DNA of 64,000 bases, taken from positions 1-64,000 of the forward strand of contig RHKY01000015.1 of the NCBI GenBank assembly GCA_008363385.1. Reading direction: 5' to 3'. The position numbers and the translations under genes are program-made. The stretch comes from Acidobacteriota bacterium. GTDB lineage: Bacteria; Acidobacteriota; Thermoanaerobaculia; UBA5066. Shown in pieces: positions 25,592 through 34,294 of the stretch (positions within the stretch are counted from its first letter, which is position 1; each line of letters opens with the position of its first letter). Below the pieces are notes generated by a model. That model saw only the letters and a list, made by a program, of their open reading frames with translations. It searched no databases and had not been told where the DNA came from.

Positions 25592-26290
25592 ATGGACTAC
25601 GAGCGCTCCCCGGTGGCGATCTCGCCGGTCGCCGTCGAGACCCGGTTCCTCACGAAGGTCTACGGGTGGATGGCGGCCGGCCTCGGCCTGACCGCGGTCG
25701 TCGCCTTCTTCACCCTCTCCAGCCCGACCCTCCTGACGGCCATCGTCACCAACCGGATCCTCTTCTTCGGCCTGATCCTGGCCGAGCTCGGCCTCGTGGC
25801 CTGGCTCTCGGGCCTCGTCGGGCGGATGTCCGCCGCGACCGCCGCCGGGGTCTTCCTCTTCTACTCCGGCCTGAACGGCCTGACCCTCTCGCTCGTCTTC
25901 CTCGTCTACACCGCGGGGTCGATCGCCTCGACGTTCGTCGTCACGGCGGGCACCTTCGCGGCGATGAGCGCCTACGGCCTCGTCACGAAGCGCTCCCTGG
26001 ACGGCCTCGGCTCGTTCTGCTTCATGGGGCTGATCGGCGTGATCCTGGCGGGGGTCGTGAACCTCTTCCTGAGGAACGCGATGGTCGAGTTCGTCGTCAG
26101 CTGCGTCGGCGTGGTCGTCTTCGTCGGCCTGACGGCCTACGACACGCGGAAGCTGAAGATGATGGCCGCCGCCGTCGACGCCGACTCCGAGGAGGGCCGC
26201 AAGGGCGCCGTGAGGGGCGCGCTCGCCCTCTACCTCGACTTCGTCAACCTCTTCCTGATGCTCCTCCGGCTCTTCGGCCGCCGGCGCTGA
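25592..26290 (+). CDS. Bax inhibitor-1 (YccA/YbhL-type) family membrane protein
   Basis: 232 residues with seven membrane helices. It contains ETRFLTKVYGWMAAGLGLTA at the N-terminus, FLFYSGLNGLTLSLVF, FVGLTAYDTRKLK, and the final Asp-containing helix GALALYLDFVNLFLMLLRLF. These are the landmark motifs of bacterial BI-1 proteins, which act as pH-sensitive calcium leak channels or regulate FtsH. AGGAGG lies 5 bases before the ATG. It heads a run of five closely packed plus-strand genes. Confidence 0.93.
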   Translation: MDYERSPVAISPVAVETRFLTKVYGWMAAGLGLTAVVAFFTLSSPTLLTAIVTNRILFFGLILAELGLVAWLSGLVGRMSAATAAGVFLFYSGLNGLTLSLVFLVYTAGSIASTFVVTAGTFAAMSAYGLVTKRSLDGLGSFCFMGLIGVILAGVVNLFLRNAMVEFVVSCVGVVVFVGLTAYDTRKLKMMAAAVDADSEEGRKGAVRGALALYLDFVNLFLMLLRLFGRRR

Positions 26291-26293
26291 GCC

Positions 26294-26575
26294 GTGTCGG
26301 CGTTCGACCAGGCGCTCGCGGCGCTGGTCTCCATCGTCGGGATCGCGACCGGGGCCGCCTACGTCCCGCAGGCCGTCCGGATCTGGAAGAGGAGGAGCTC
26401 GGACGACGTCTCGCTCCTGACCTACCTCCTCTTCCTCGGCGGGCAGGCCGTCTACCTCCTCTACGGGATCCGGTTCCGGCAGCTCCCGATCGTGATCGGG
26501 ATGGCGGCCAACATGGCGGGGAACCTCGCGGTGATCTCCTCGGCGCTCCGTTTCCGGTCCCGCGCGCCCGCGTGA
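26294..26575 (+). CDS. SemiSWEET / PQ-loop family small transporter
   Basis: 93 residues with three membrane helices. Helix 1 ends in AAYVPQAVRIWKRRSSDDVS, the PQ-loop signature, followed by LLTYLLFLGGQAVYLLYGI and a third helix. This is the size and layout of bacterial SemiSWEET half-transporters, which dimerise to move sugars. GTG start 3 bases after the BI-1 stop. The last bases overlap the next start (GTGA). Confidence 0.82.
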   Translation: MSAFDQALAALVSIVGIATGAAYVPQAVRIWKRRSSDDVSLLTYLLFLGGQAVYLLYGIRFRQLPIVIGMAANMAGNLAVISSALRFRSRAPA

Positions 26576-27333
26576 CCCCCCCCGCCCTGCCGCTCCTCCC
26601 CTCGCCCGCCGGGGCGGAGGGGTACGTGGCCCTCGACAAGCCGGCGGGGCTCGCCGTCCACGGCCCCGGGGGCGTCCTCGCGGCGGCGCGCGAGAGCCTC
26701 GGAGCGGAGCTCTCGCTCGTCCACCGACTCGACCGGATCACCTCCGGCGTCCTCCTCCTGGCACGGGGCGAGGAGGCGCTCGCGGCCGCCCACGCGGCCT
26801 GGGCGGAGCGGGTCACGAAGACGTACCTGGCCCTCGTCCGGGGGACGCCGGACCCGCCGGAGGGCGTCGTCACGGCGCCGCTCCTCGAGCACCGCACGTC
26901 GAGGCCCGACCTCCTCCGGCGCGCGCTCCGCGCCGCCTACGGCCCGGGTCGGGCGGGGAAGCTCCTTGCGGGACAGCGGGTCGGCGGGCTCCCGCCGGTC
27001 CCGTCCCCGGGGACGACGGCGGTCCACCCGAAGGGGCGTCCGGCCGAGACCGGGTACCGGCTCCTCGCGGCCCGCGGCGAGCTCTCCCTCGTCGCCTGCC
27101 GCCCGCGCACCGGGCGGATGCACCAGGTCCGCGTCCACCTCCTCCACCTCGGGACGCCGGTCGCCTTCGACCCTCTCTACGACCCCGCGTGGGTGGAGGG
27201 CTCGCCGAGGGCCTTCCTCCACGCCTGGCGCCTCGAGTGGCGGGACCCCCCGGGCGCGGCTGGAGGGGGCGTCTGGTCGTGGGAGGCGCCGGCCTCGCCC
27301 CCGGGCGGGGGTTGGGGGATGATCCGGCCGTGA
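26572..27333 (+). CDS. RluA-type pseudouridine synthase
   Basis: 253 residues. YVALDKPAGLAVHGPGG is the opening motif, and HRLDRITSGVLLLAR carries the catalytic Asp of the HRLD signature. RTGRMHQVRVHLLHLGTPV is motif III. No S4 domain is present, so it resembles the short RluA-type enzymes that modify rRNA or tRNA. GTG start overlaps the upstream stop. The exact target uridine is not predictable. Confidence 0.9.
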   Translation: MTPPALPLLPSPAGAEGYVALDKPAGLAVHGPGGVLAAARESLGAELSLVHRLDRITSGVLLLARGEEALAAAHAAWAERVTKTYLALVRGTPDPPEGVVTAPLLEHRTSRPDLLRRALRAAYGPGRAGKLLAGQRVGGLPPVPSPGTTAVHPKGRPAETGYRLLAARGELSLVACRPRTGRMHQVRVHLLHLGTPVAFDPLYDPAWVEGSPRAFLHAWRLEWRDPPGAAGGGVWSWEAPASPPGGGWGMIRP

Positions 27334-28148
27334 CGTCTCCCCTCCTCCCGGCTCCGGCTCTCGAGCGGCTTTCGGCCCTCGCCTCCGAGCGCCCCCTCGT
27401 CTTCTTCGACCTCGAGACGACCGGCACCGACCGGATCAACGACCGGATCGTCGAGATCGCGGCCCTGCGCCTCCGCGCGGGCGAGCCCGTGACGACGTAC
27501 GACCGGCGCGTGAACCCCGGCGTGAAGATCCCGCGCGAGGCGACGGCCGTCCACGGGATCTCCGACGCCGACGTGAAGGCGTGCCCCCGGTTCGCCGAGA
27601 TCGCGCCGGAGGTGGCCTCGTTCCTCGACGGCGCCGACCTGGCCGGCTACAACGTCCGCGGCTTCGACGTCCCTCTCCTCGTCAAGGAGTTCGACCGGGC
27701 GAAGGTCGCCTTCTCGCTCGAGGGCCGCCGGGTCGTCGACGCCCAGACGATCTTCTTCAAGAAGGAGCCGCGCGACCTCTCCGCGGCGGTCCGGTACTTC
27801 GCCGGCCGCGAGCACGCCGCCGCGCACGCCGCGCTGGCCGACGTGGTCGCCGCCGCCGAGGTCCTGGCGGGCGAGCTGGCCCGCTATCCCGACCTCCCCG
27901 GCGACGTGGCCGGGCTCTCCGACTACTCCTCGCCCAACGAGGGGCGCTACGTCGACCCCGACAAGCGGTTCCTCTGGCGCGACGGCGAGGCCGTCTTCGC
28001 GTTCGGCGAGCACCGGGGGCGCCCGCTGGCCGAGGTCGTCAAGGCGAGCCCCGGCTACCTCGACTGGATCCTCTCGAAGGACTTCCCGGCAGAGACGAAG
28101 AGGATCGTGCGCGACGCGCTCCGGGGCGTCTTCCCCGGGAAGGCCTGA
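27330..28148 (+). CDS. DEDDh 3'-5' exonuclease (DnaQ/epsilon-like)
   Basis: 272 residues. Exo I VFFDLETTGTDR, Exo II GYNVRGFDVPLL, and Exo III HAAAHAALADV supply the DEDDh acidic set with its His. The C-terminal 85 residues (FAFGEHRGRPLAEV, GYLDWILSKDFP) match a domain often attached to stand-alone epsilon-like exonucleases. The GTG start overlaps the upstream stop codon (GTGA). It could act in proofreading, repair or RNA trimming; no polymerase partner is nearby. Confidence 0.88.
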   Translation: MTSPLLPAPALERLSALASERPLVFFDLETTGTDRINDRIVEIAALRLRAGEPVTTYDRRVNPGVKIPREATAVHGISDADVKACPRFAEIAPEVASFLDGADLAGYNVRGFDVPLLVKEFDRAKVAFSLEGRRVVDAQTIFFKKEPRDLSAAVRYFAGREHAAAHAALADVVAAAEVLAGELARYPDLPGDVAGLSDYSSPNEGRYVDPDKRFLWRDGEAVFAFGEHRGRPLAEVVKASPGYLDWILSKDFPAETKRIVRDALRGVFPGKA

Positions 28149-28156
28149 GAGCGCTC

Positions 28157-28519
28157 TTGGCCGCGCCCCCCGAACCTGCGCCGCGCGGCCTGGGGCGCAA
28201 GAAGCGCCACCACCTCGTCCGGCTCGGCCTGATCACGCTCGGCTGGTGCCTGGTGGCGATCGGGCTGGCGGGCGGCCTGATCCCGGTGTTCCAGGGGTGG
28301 CCGTTCGGTGTCGCCGGCGCCCTGATCCTCTACGTCGAGAGCCGGTGGTTCCAGCGGAAGGTCCGCGCCTGGCGCCAGCGGCACCCGGCCGTCAACCGGA
28401 CGTGGCACAAGGCCCGCGCCTGGGTCCGGAAGCGGCGCCCGCGGCGCGGCGCCAACGGAGCCCCGGACGGGACGGCGGCCGGCGCCGCGAGCGAAGCAGA
28501 ACGTATAACGGAGCTCTGA
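28157..28519 (+). CDS. Small membrane protein with PGPGW/DUF454-like helices
   Basis: About 120 residues from a TTG start 8 bases after the exonuclease stop. A basic N-terminus (GRKKRHH) precedes two adjacent membrane helices with GWCLVAIGLAGGLIPVFQGW and GVAGALILYVESRWF. A strongly basic tail follows (QRHPAVNRTWHKARAWVRKR). The glycine/proline spacing resembles the PGPGW/DUF454 small membrane families, whose function is unknown. Confidence 0.6.
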   Translation: MAAPPEPAPRGLGRKKRHHLVRLGLITLGWCLVAIGLAGGLIPVFQGWPFGVAGALILYVESRWFQRKVRAWRQRHPAVNRTWHKARAWVRKRRPRRGANGAPDGTAAGAASEAERITEL

Positions 28520-28665
28520 CCCCTGGGTGGGGCGGGGTGTGACCCGTGGGTGCTGGGTGCGTGCCGACTTCGGGTCCTGCGGCGGGGGCTTGCGCTGGGG
28601 CCGAAGGACTCGTAACCTTCGCGCGATCCAACCGGAAGGCCAAGGTACGCAATGGAGGAGTTCCA

Positions 28666-29529
28666 ATGAGGAGAATGCTGGAGAGTCTGACCCTGATCGG
28701 GATCCTGGCCGTCGCCGGGGCGGCGGCCGCGGCCCCCGTGGACTGGTCGAAGCCGGTGAAGCTGAACGTGACCAGGCCGCGGTTCGAGGTCCTGCCGCCG
28801 TCGAAGGGGCCGGAGACGCAGGCCCTCGGGGGCCCCGTGGACTTCACGCTGAACTTCGACGCGAACGTCCCCGCGGGCCACCAGACGTACTTCACGACCG
28901 CCGCGAACAAGTGGAAGAGCCGGATCCCGACCTACGCCGCCACGGTCAACGGCCCGGCGGCCATCGTCATCGCCGTCAGCGAGCCGGCCATCGACGGCTC
29001 GGGAGGGATCCTCGGCTCCGCGGGGCCCACGTTCGGGTCCACCACGGGCGGCTACACGATCGTCACGCAGGGCCAGATGCAGTTCGACTCGGCCGACGTC
29101 AACGACATGATCACGGCCGGCGTCTACGACGAGGTGATCGAGCACGAGATGGGGCACGTCCTGGGGATCGGGACCCTCTGGCCGCTCAACTCCCTCTACG
29201 TCGCCGGCTCCGGGCAGTACACCGGCGCCGCCGGCCTCGCGGCCTGGAAGGCGGACTACAGCGGTCAGGCGGCGGCGACCACCGTCCCCGTCGAGCTCGC
29301 GGGGGGCTCCGGCACCGCGGACGGCCACTGGGACGAGGCGACCGGCGGGGCCGCCAACGTCGGGATCACGTACGTCCCGGACGGCGTCGACTTCAAGTTC
29401 GAGCTGATGACGGGGTGGCTCAACATCCCGCCCTCGTACACCTCCGTCACGCACCGTTCGATGGCCGACCTCGGCTACGCGCCGAACGCGGTCGTGCCGG
29501 TGGAGCTGCTGGGCTTCACGGCCGACTAG
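28666..29529 (+). CDS. Secreted leishmanolysin-like (M8/metzincin) zinc metalloprotease
   Basis: 287 residues, ATG with GGAGGA upstream and a signal peptide (LIGILAVAGAAAAAP). Zinc motif HEMGHVLGIG has His160, Glu161 and His164. A distant GHWDE supplies the probable third ligand His221, and ELMTG contains Met248 as the Met-turn, the spacing seen in leishmanolysin-like bacterial enzymes. The fold end THRSMADLGYAPN also matches. Probable extracellular or periplasmic proteolysis; it stands alone between terminator-like elements. Confidence 0.88.
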   Translation: MRRMLESLTLIGILAVAGAAAAAPVDWSKPVKLNVTRPRFEVLPPSKGPETQALGGPVDFTLNFDANVPAGHQTYFTTAANKWKSRIPTYAATVNGPAAIVIAVSEPAIDGSGGILGSAGPTFGSTTGGYTIVTQGQMQFDSADVNDMITAGVYDEVIEHEMGHVLGIGTLWPLNSLYVAGSGQYTGAAGLAAWKADYSGQAAATTVPVELAGGSGTADGHWDEATGGAANVGITYVPDGVDFKFELMTGWLNIPPSYTSVTHRSMADLGYAPNAVVPVELLGFTAD

Positions 29530-29592
29530 CCCGGTCGCGGCGGGCTCCGCCGCGACCTCTCCGCGCCGGCCCCTCGAGGACCGGACCGAACA

Positions 29593-29619
29593 GGGGGAGC
29601 CCGGACACCGGGCTCCCCC
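29593..29619. terminator. Bidirectional terminator hairpin between the protease gene and ftsZ
   Basis: GGGGGAGCCCGG (29593-29604) pairs perfectly with CCGGGCTCCCCC (29608-29619) around ACA. It lies between two convergent genes, 63 bases after the protease stop and 8 bases after the ftsZ stop. Following bases on the plus strand are pyrimidine-rich (TCCTCGTCTC), without a pure T-run. Confidence 0.7.
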
Positions 29620-29627
29620 TCCTCGTC

Positions 29628-30812
29628 TCAGTCGACCTGCCTGCGGAGGATGGTCGGGATGTCGTAGAGGTCCGTCGAGGGGTCGCGGTGGTTGTAGAGG
29701 TTCACCGCGAAGCCGGAGTCGTCGACGGGGGGCGGCTCGGAGAGCCCGCGCCCGCGGGCGGGCCGGGGCGCCGCCGGGGAGGGGGCGGCGACCGCGGCCT
29801 CGCGGCGCGCGGCCAGGGCGTTCGGCGCGTCGAACCCGGTGGCGATCACGCTGATCTTCACCTGGTCCTTCATCTCGGGGTCCTGGACGATGCCCCAGAT
29901 GACGTTGGCGTCCTCGTCGGCGGCCTGCTGGATGATCGAGCAGGCCTCGTTCACCTCGGTCAGCGCGAGGTCCTCGCCGCCGGTGACGTTGATCAGGATG
30001 GCCCGGGCCCCCTGGATCGACTGCTCCTCGAGGAGCGGGTTCGAGATGGCGCGCTGGGCCGCCTCCACCGCGCGGTGCTCGCCCGAGGCGACGCCGGTCC
30101 CCATGAGGGCCATCCCCATGTTCTCCATCACGGCCTTCACGTCGGCGAAGTCGAGGTTGATGATCCCCGGGACCGTGATGAGGTCGCTGATCCCCTGGAC
30201 CGCCTGCCGGAGGACGTCGTCGGCGAGCTTGAACGCGTCCCACGTCGTCACGTTCCGCTCGACGAACGTGTAGAGGCGCTCGTTCGGGATCGTGATGAGG
30301 GTGTCGACGTACTCCCGAAGCTCTGCGATCCCCTCCTCGGCCAGGCGCATCTTGCGGCGCCCCTCGAAGCCGAACGGCTTGGAGACGATCGCCACGACGA
30401 GGGCCCCGGTCTCCGAGGCGATCTTCGCCACGACGGGCGCGGCGCCGGTCCCCGTCCCGCCCCCCATGCCGGCGGTGACGAAGACCATGTCGGCCCCGCC
30501 GAGGACGTCGGTGATCCTCTCGGCGTCCTCGAGGGCCGCCTCGCGGCCCACCTTCGGGTTGGCGCCGGCCCCCATCCCGCGGGCGGTCGTGAGGCCGAGC
30601 TGGATCTTCACCCCGGCCCGGTTCGTCCGCAGGACCTGCAGGTCGGTGTTGGCGGCCACGAAGTCGACGCCCCGGATCCCGGCGGCGATCATCCGGTTCA
30701 CGGCGTTTCCGCCGCCCCCGCCCACCCCGACGACGCGGATGCGCGCCGGAGGCGGGGCCTCCTCGCCGAAGGTGATGGCAGGCGGCCTCTGCTCGTCCTC
30801 GAACAGGATCAT
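29628..30812 (-). CDS. ftsZ: Cell division protein FtsZ
   Basis: 394 residues. Tubulin signature GMGGGTGTG at 115-123, T7-loop NLDFAD at 219-224 with its catalytic Asp residues, and the conserved C-terminal tail [12 protein letters not shown] that binds FtsA and ZipA-type tethers. It polymerises with GTP into the Z ring. Last gene of the dcw cluster, 32 bases after ftsA, with a GGGGAGG ribosome-binding site of its own. The disordered linker before the tail is Pro/Ala-rich. Confidence 0.98.
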   Translation of the reverse strand: MILFEDEQRPPAITFGEEAPPPARIRVVGVGGGGGNAVNRMIAAGIRGVDFVAANTDLQVLRTNRAGVKIQLGLTTARGMGAGANPKVGREAALEDAERITDVLGGADMVFVTAGMGGGTGTGAAPVVAKIASETGALVVAIVSKPFGFEGRRKMRLAEEGIAELREYVDTLITIPNERLYTFVERNVTTWDAFKLADDVLRQAVQGISDLITVPGIINLDFADVKAVMENMGMALMGTGVASGEHRAVEAAQRAISNPLLEEQSIQGARAILINVTGGEDLALTEVNEACSIIQQAADEDANVIWGIVQDPEMKDQVKISVIATGFDAPNALAARREAAVAAPSPAAPRPARGRGLSEPPPVDDSGFAVNLYNHRDPSTDLYDIPTILRRQVD

Positions 30813-30844
30813 CTCCGAACCTCCCCTTCCTCGCTCTTACTCGA

Positions 30845-32089
30845 TCACTTCTGAGCCGAAGAAGCAAAGAGCCCCTTCAGCCTCGTCGTCAGGTTCGAGA
30901 GGACGCCGGCCACCGCCCGCGGCCTCACCCGCGGGGAGACCGAGGACGCCCGGCCGTGCAGGAGGAGGCCGACGGCCACCGACCACTCCGGCCCCGCCAC
31001 CACGTCCGTCAGGCCGCCCAGCCCCTGCGGGATCCCCTTCCGCACGGGGAGCCCCGCCGGCGTCTCGGCCACCTCCAGGATCCCGTCCAGCTCCGCCCCG
31101 CCGCCGGTCAGGACGAGCCCGGCGCGGATCTCCGAGAGCGGGATCTCCCGGGCGACGGAGTCGAGGACGAGCGACAGCAGCTCCTCGGCCCGCGACTCCA
31201 GGATCTCGGCCATCTGCCGCCGCCTGACCGGCTGGATGCCGCGCCCGCCCGTGAGCGGCACGTCCACGACCTCGTCCTCGGCCACGAGCGCCTGGAGCGC
31301 GGCGCCGGCCTTCTTCTTCAGCCGCTCGGCGTCCTGGAAGGGCGTCTTCAGGACGACCGCCAGGTCGTTCGTGAAGTGGTTGCCGCCGACGGGGACCACC
31401 CCCGTCAGGGCGAGCGCCCCCTGGCGCCAGACCGCGAACTCCGTCGTCCCCCCGCCGACGTCGGCCAGGAGGACGCCCAGCTCCTTCTCGTCGGGCGTCA
31501 GGACCGCCGCGCCGGCCGCCAGCGGCTCGAGGACCATCTCGCTGACCTCGACGCCGGCGCGGTTGACGCAGTTCAGGAGGTTCTGGGTGATGGCGAGAGG
31601 GACCGTGACGACGTGGACGTCGGCCTCCAGCTTGCTCCCGACCATCCCGAGCGGGTCCGTCACGCCGTCCCGTCCGTCGACGGCGAACTGCCGCGGGATG
31701 ACGTGGAGGATCTCGTACTCGGCCGGGACCGGGACCGAGCGCGCCGCGTCGAGCGCCCGCGCGATGTCGTCCCGCCCGATCTCGCGGTTCTTGGCCGAGA
31801 CCGCCACGACCTGCCGGCTGTTGAAGGACTGCACCTCCGGGCCGGCGACGCCGACGACGGCGCGCTCCACCTGGACGCCGGCCATGATCTCGGCCTCCTC
31901 CACGGCGCGCTTGATCGCCTCGACGGTGGCGGGGACGTCGATGATCGTCCCCTTGCGGGCCCCCTTGTGCGTCGCGGTCCCCTTGCCGACGATCTCGACC
32001 TGGCCTCCCTCCTTCGTCTCCGCGATGAGGGCGCAGATCTTCGACTCCCCGAGGTCCAGGCTGACGAGGTAGGGCGTGGTCTTCGGCAC
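30845..32089 (-). CDS. ftsA: Cell division protein FtsA
   Basis: 414 residues, GTG start. Actin-like ATPase: SLDLGESKICALI at the N-terminus, LLADVGGGTTEFAVW as phosphate-2 loop and LVLTGGGAELDGI as adenosine motif. A C-terminal amphipathic helix (LSNLTTRLKGLFASS) would anchor it to the membrane. It links FtsZ to the membrane. It follows ftsQ by 10 bases. Confidence 0.97.
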   Translation of the reverse strand: MPKTTPYLVSLDLGESKICALIAETKEGGQVEIVGKGTATHKGARKGTIIDVPATVEAIKRAVEEAEIMAGVQVERAVVGVAGPEVQSFNSRQVVAVSAKNREIGRDDIARALDAARSVPVPAEYEILHVIPRQFAVDGRDGVTDPLGMVGSKLEADVHVVTVPLAITQNLLNCVNRAGVEVSEMVLEPLAAGAAVLTPDEKELGVLLADVGGGTTEFAVWRQGALALTGVVPVGGNHFTNDLAVVLKTPFQDAERLKKKAGAALQALVAEDEVVDVPLTGGRGIQPVRRRQMAEILESRAEELLSLVLDSVAREIPLSEIRAGLVLTGGGAELDGILEVAETPAGLPVRKGIPQGLGGLTDVVAGPEWSVAVGLLLHGRASSVSPRVRPRAVAGVLSNLTTRLKGLFASSAQK

Positions 32090-32099
32090 GATCGCGTCC

Positions 32100-32918
32100 T
32101 CAGGTCTTCCCGCGCTCCGCCTCCGGCGGCAGCGCGTTCAGGATGATCCGGTCGGCGAACCTCAGGTCCGCCTCGTTCCGAGCCAGCGAGTGGCGCTCGA
32201 GCTCGGGTCTGAGCGAGAGGAAGGCGCGCCAGCGCGCGGCCGAGCGCCCCGGCTCGGCGGCGTCGGCGCCGAACAGGAGCTTGACGCGCGCCACGCGGTC
32301 GACGACGGCCAGGCCGTCGGGCAGGACCTCCACCTCGGAGAGGCGCGCGTAGAGCGCCGGGTCCTCCACGGCGAGGCGGGCGACGAAGCCCGCGGCCCGC
32401 GCCAGGGCCCGGCGGTCGCCGTTCGCCGGGGCGGGGTCCAGGACGACGAGGTCGTCGCCGGGCCCGGATCGGGCCGACCACGGCCCGAGGAGCGTCCCGC
32501 CCTCGTCCACGGCGTGGAGGACCCCCTCCACCCTCACCAGAGCCACCGGGGGCCGCGCCGCCACCGTGACGACGACCGAGTCCGGCACGAGGCGCCGGGC
32601 GGTGGCCGTGGCGACCCACGGCTGCGCCCCCAGGGCGGCGACCCCCGCCGCGAGGTCGGCGAACAGGAGCGGCTCGCCGATCCAGCGGTCCGTGACCTCC
32701 TCGGCCGCGGCGCGGCGCGCCTCGGGGACCCCCTCGAGGACGACGCGCGTGACGACGAAGCGCGGGTGGAACCTCAGGAGGAGGAGGAGGCCCCCCGCGG
32801 CCGAGGCCAGGAGGAGCGCCCCCCCGAGGAGGAGGAGCGCCCGCCGCGCGCGCCGCGTCTCGACGGCCGCTCGCGCGGCCACGGGGCCGGGCGGGCGGTA
32901 GAAGACGCCGGACGTCAC
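32100..32918 (-). CDS. ftsQ: Cell division protein FtsQ
   Basis: 272 residues: short cytoplasmic Arg-rich N-terminus, one membrane helix (about 27-48), then a POTRA domain beginning FVVTRVVLEGVPEARRAA and a beta domain. This is the FtsQ/DivIB layout. Its start overlaps the murC stop codon (GTGA). FtsQ bridges the early and late divisome with FtsL. Confidence 0.93.
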   Translation of the reverse strand: MTSGVFYRPPGPVAARAAVETRRARRALLLLGGALLLASAAGGLLLLLRFHPRFVVTRVVLEGVPEARRAAAEEVTDRWIGEPLLFADLAAGVAALGAQPWVATATARRLVPDSVVVTVAARPPVALVRVEGVLHAVDEGGTLLGPWSARSGPGDDLVVLDPAPANGDRRALARAAGFVARLAVEDPALYARLSEVEVLPDGLAVVDRVARVKLLFGADAAEPGRSAARWRAFLSLRPELERHSLARNEADLRFADRIILNALPPEAERGKT

Positions 32919-34294
32919 GCGGGTCCCCCGGCGAGGAACGCCTCGCCCATCCGGTAGACGTCGCCGGCCCCCATCGTGACCAGGAGGTCCCCGTCGGCGA
33001 GCTCCGCCTCGAGCGCCGCCTGGACGCGCTCGCGCTCCGGGACCCAGAAGACGTGGCGATGGCCCCTCGAGCGCGCCTCGGCGACGACCGTCTCGCCGGT
33101 GACGCCCGGGATCGGGGCCTCGCGCGAGGCGTAGACCTGCGTCACGAAGAGGAGGTCCGAGCCGAGGAACGCCGCGCCGAAGGCCGGGGCCTGGTCGCGC
33201 GTCCGGGTGTAGAGGTGGGGCTGGAAGAGGACCGCGAGCCGCCGGTCCGGGTGCGCCTGCCGCGCCGCGGCGAGGGTCGCCGCCACCTCGGTCGGGTGGT
33301 GGGCGTAGTCGTCGTAGACGAGGACGCCCCGCCGCTCGCCCTTCCGCTCGAACCTCCGGATGACGCCCGAGAAGCCGGCCAGCGCGTGCGCCACGACGGG
33401 GAACGCGACCTCCAGCTCCCGCGCCACGGAGATCGCGGCCAGCGCGTTCTTGACGTTGTGCAGGCCCGGAACCGACAGCTCCACGGGCCCGAGCGGCCGC
33501 CCCTCGGCCAGCGCCAGGAAGCGCGACCCGCCCCGGTCGAGGGAGATGTCGCGCGCCGAGACGTCGGCCTGCGGCGTCAGGCCGAAGGTGACCACGCGGC
33601 GCCGGATCCTCGGGCGGATCTCCTGGACGTGCGGGTCGTCCAGGCCCAGGATCGCCGCCCCGAAGAACGGGACGGTCCCGGCGAAGCGGGAGAAGGCGTC
33701 CTTCAGGTCGTCGAGGTCCCGGTAGGTGTCGAGGTGCTCGACGTCGATGTTGTTCACGACGGCCAGGACCGGGCGCAGCTCCAGGAACGAGCGGTCGTAC
33801 TCGTCGGCCTCGGCGACGAGGAGGTCCCCCTTCCCGAGCCGCGCGTTCGTCCCGATCTGCCGCATCCGCCCGCCGACCACGATCGTCGGGTCGAGGCCGG
33901 CGTCGACGAGGACCGCCCCCGCCATCGAGGTCGTGGTCGTCTTGCCGTGGGTCCCGGCGATGGCGACGCCCCTCTTGACCCGCATCACCTCGGCGAGCAT
34001 CTCGGCCCGCTTGATGACCGGGATGCCGAGGGAGCGGGCCGCCAGGACCTCGGGGTTGTCCTCGGCGACGGCGGAGGAGTAGACGACGACGTCGGCTCCC
34101 GCGACGTGCTCGGGCCGGTGGCCCGCCCCGAAGATCGGCACCCCGAGGGAGCGGAGCCGCTCGGTCGTCTCGCTCTCCCGGACGTCCGAGCCGGTCACGG
34201 TCAGCCCGACGCTCTTCAGGAGCTCGGCCAGGCCCGACATCCCGATACCGCCGATCCCGACGAAGTGCAGGCGCCTGACGCGGAGGAAGTTCAC
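32915..34294 (-). CDS. murC: UDP-N-acetylmuramate-L-alanine ligase
   Basis: 459 residues. N-terminal FVGIGGIGMSGLAELL is the MurC nucleotide-binding loop, AGTHGKTTTTSM the ATP P-loop, and YDDYAHHPTEV the metal/ATP motif typical of MurC. Ligates L-Ala to UDP-MurNAc. GTG start overlaps the murG stop. Numbering starts at the GTG immediately before the conserved NFLRVRRLHF. Confidence 0.97.
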   Translation of the reverse strand: MNFLRVRRLHFVGIGGIGMSGLAELLKSVGLTVTGSDVRESETTERLRSLGVPIFGAGHRPEHVAGADVVVYSSAVAEDNPEVLAARSLGIPVIKRAEMLAEVMRVKRGVAIAGTHGKTTTTSMAGAVLVDAGLDPTIVVGGRMRQIGTNARLGKGDLLVAEADEYDRSFLELRPVLAVVNNIDVEHLDTYRDLDDLKDAFSRFAGTVPFFGAAILGLDDPHVQEIRPRIRRRVVTFGLTPQADVSARDISLDRGGSRFLALAEGRPLGPVELSVPGLHNVKNALAAISVARELEVAFPVVAHALAGFSGVIRRFERKGERRGVLVYDDYAHHPTEVAATLAAARQAHPDRRLAVLFQPHLYTRTRDQAPAFGAAFLGSDLLFVTQVYASREAPIPGVTGETVVAEARSRGHRHVFWVPERERVQAALEAELADGDLLVTMGAGDVYRMGEAFLAGGPA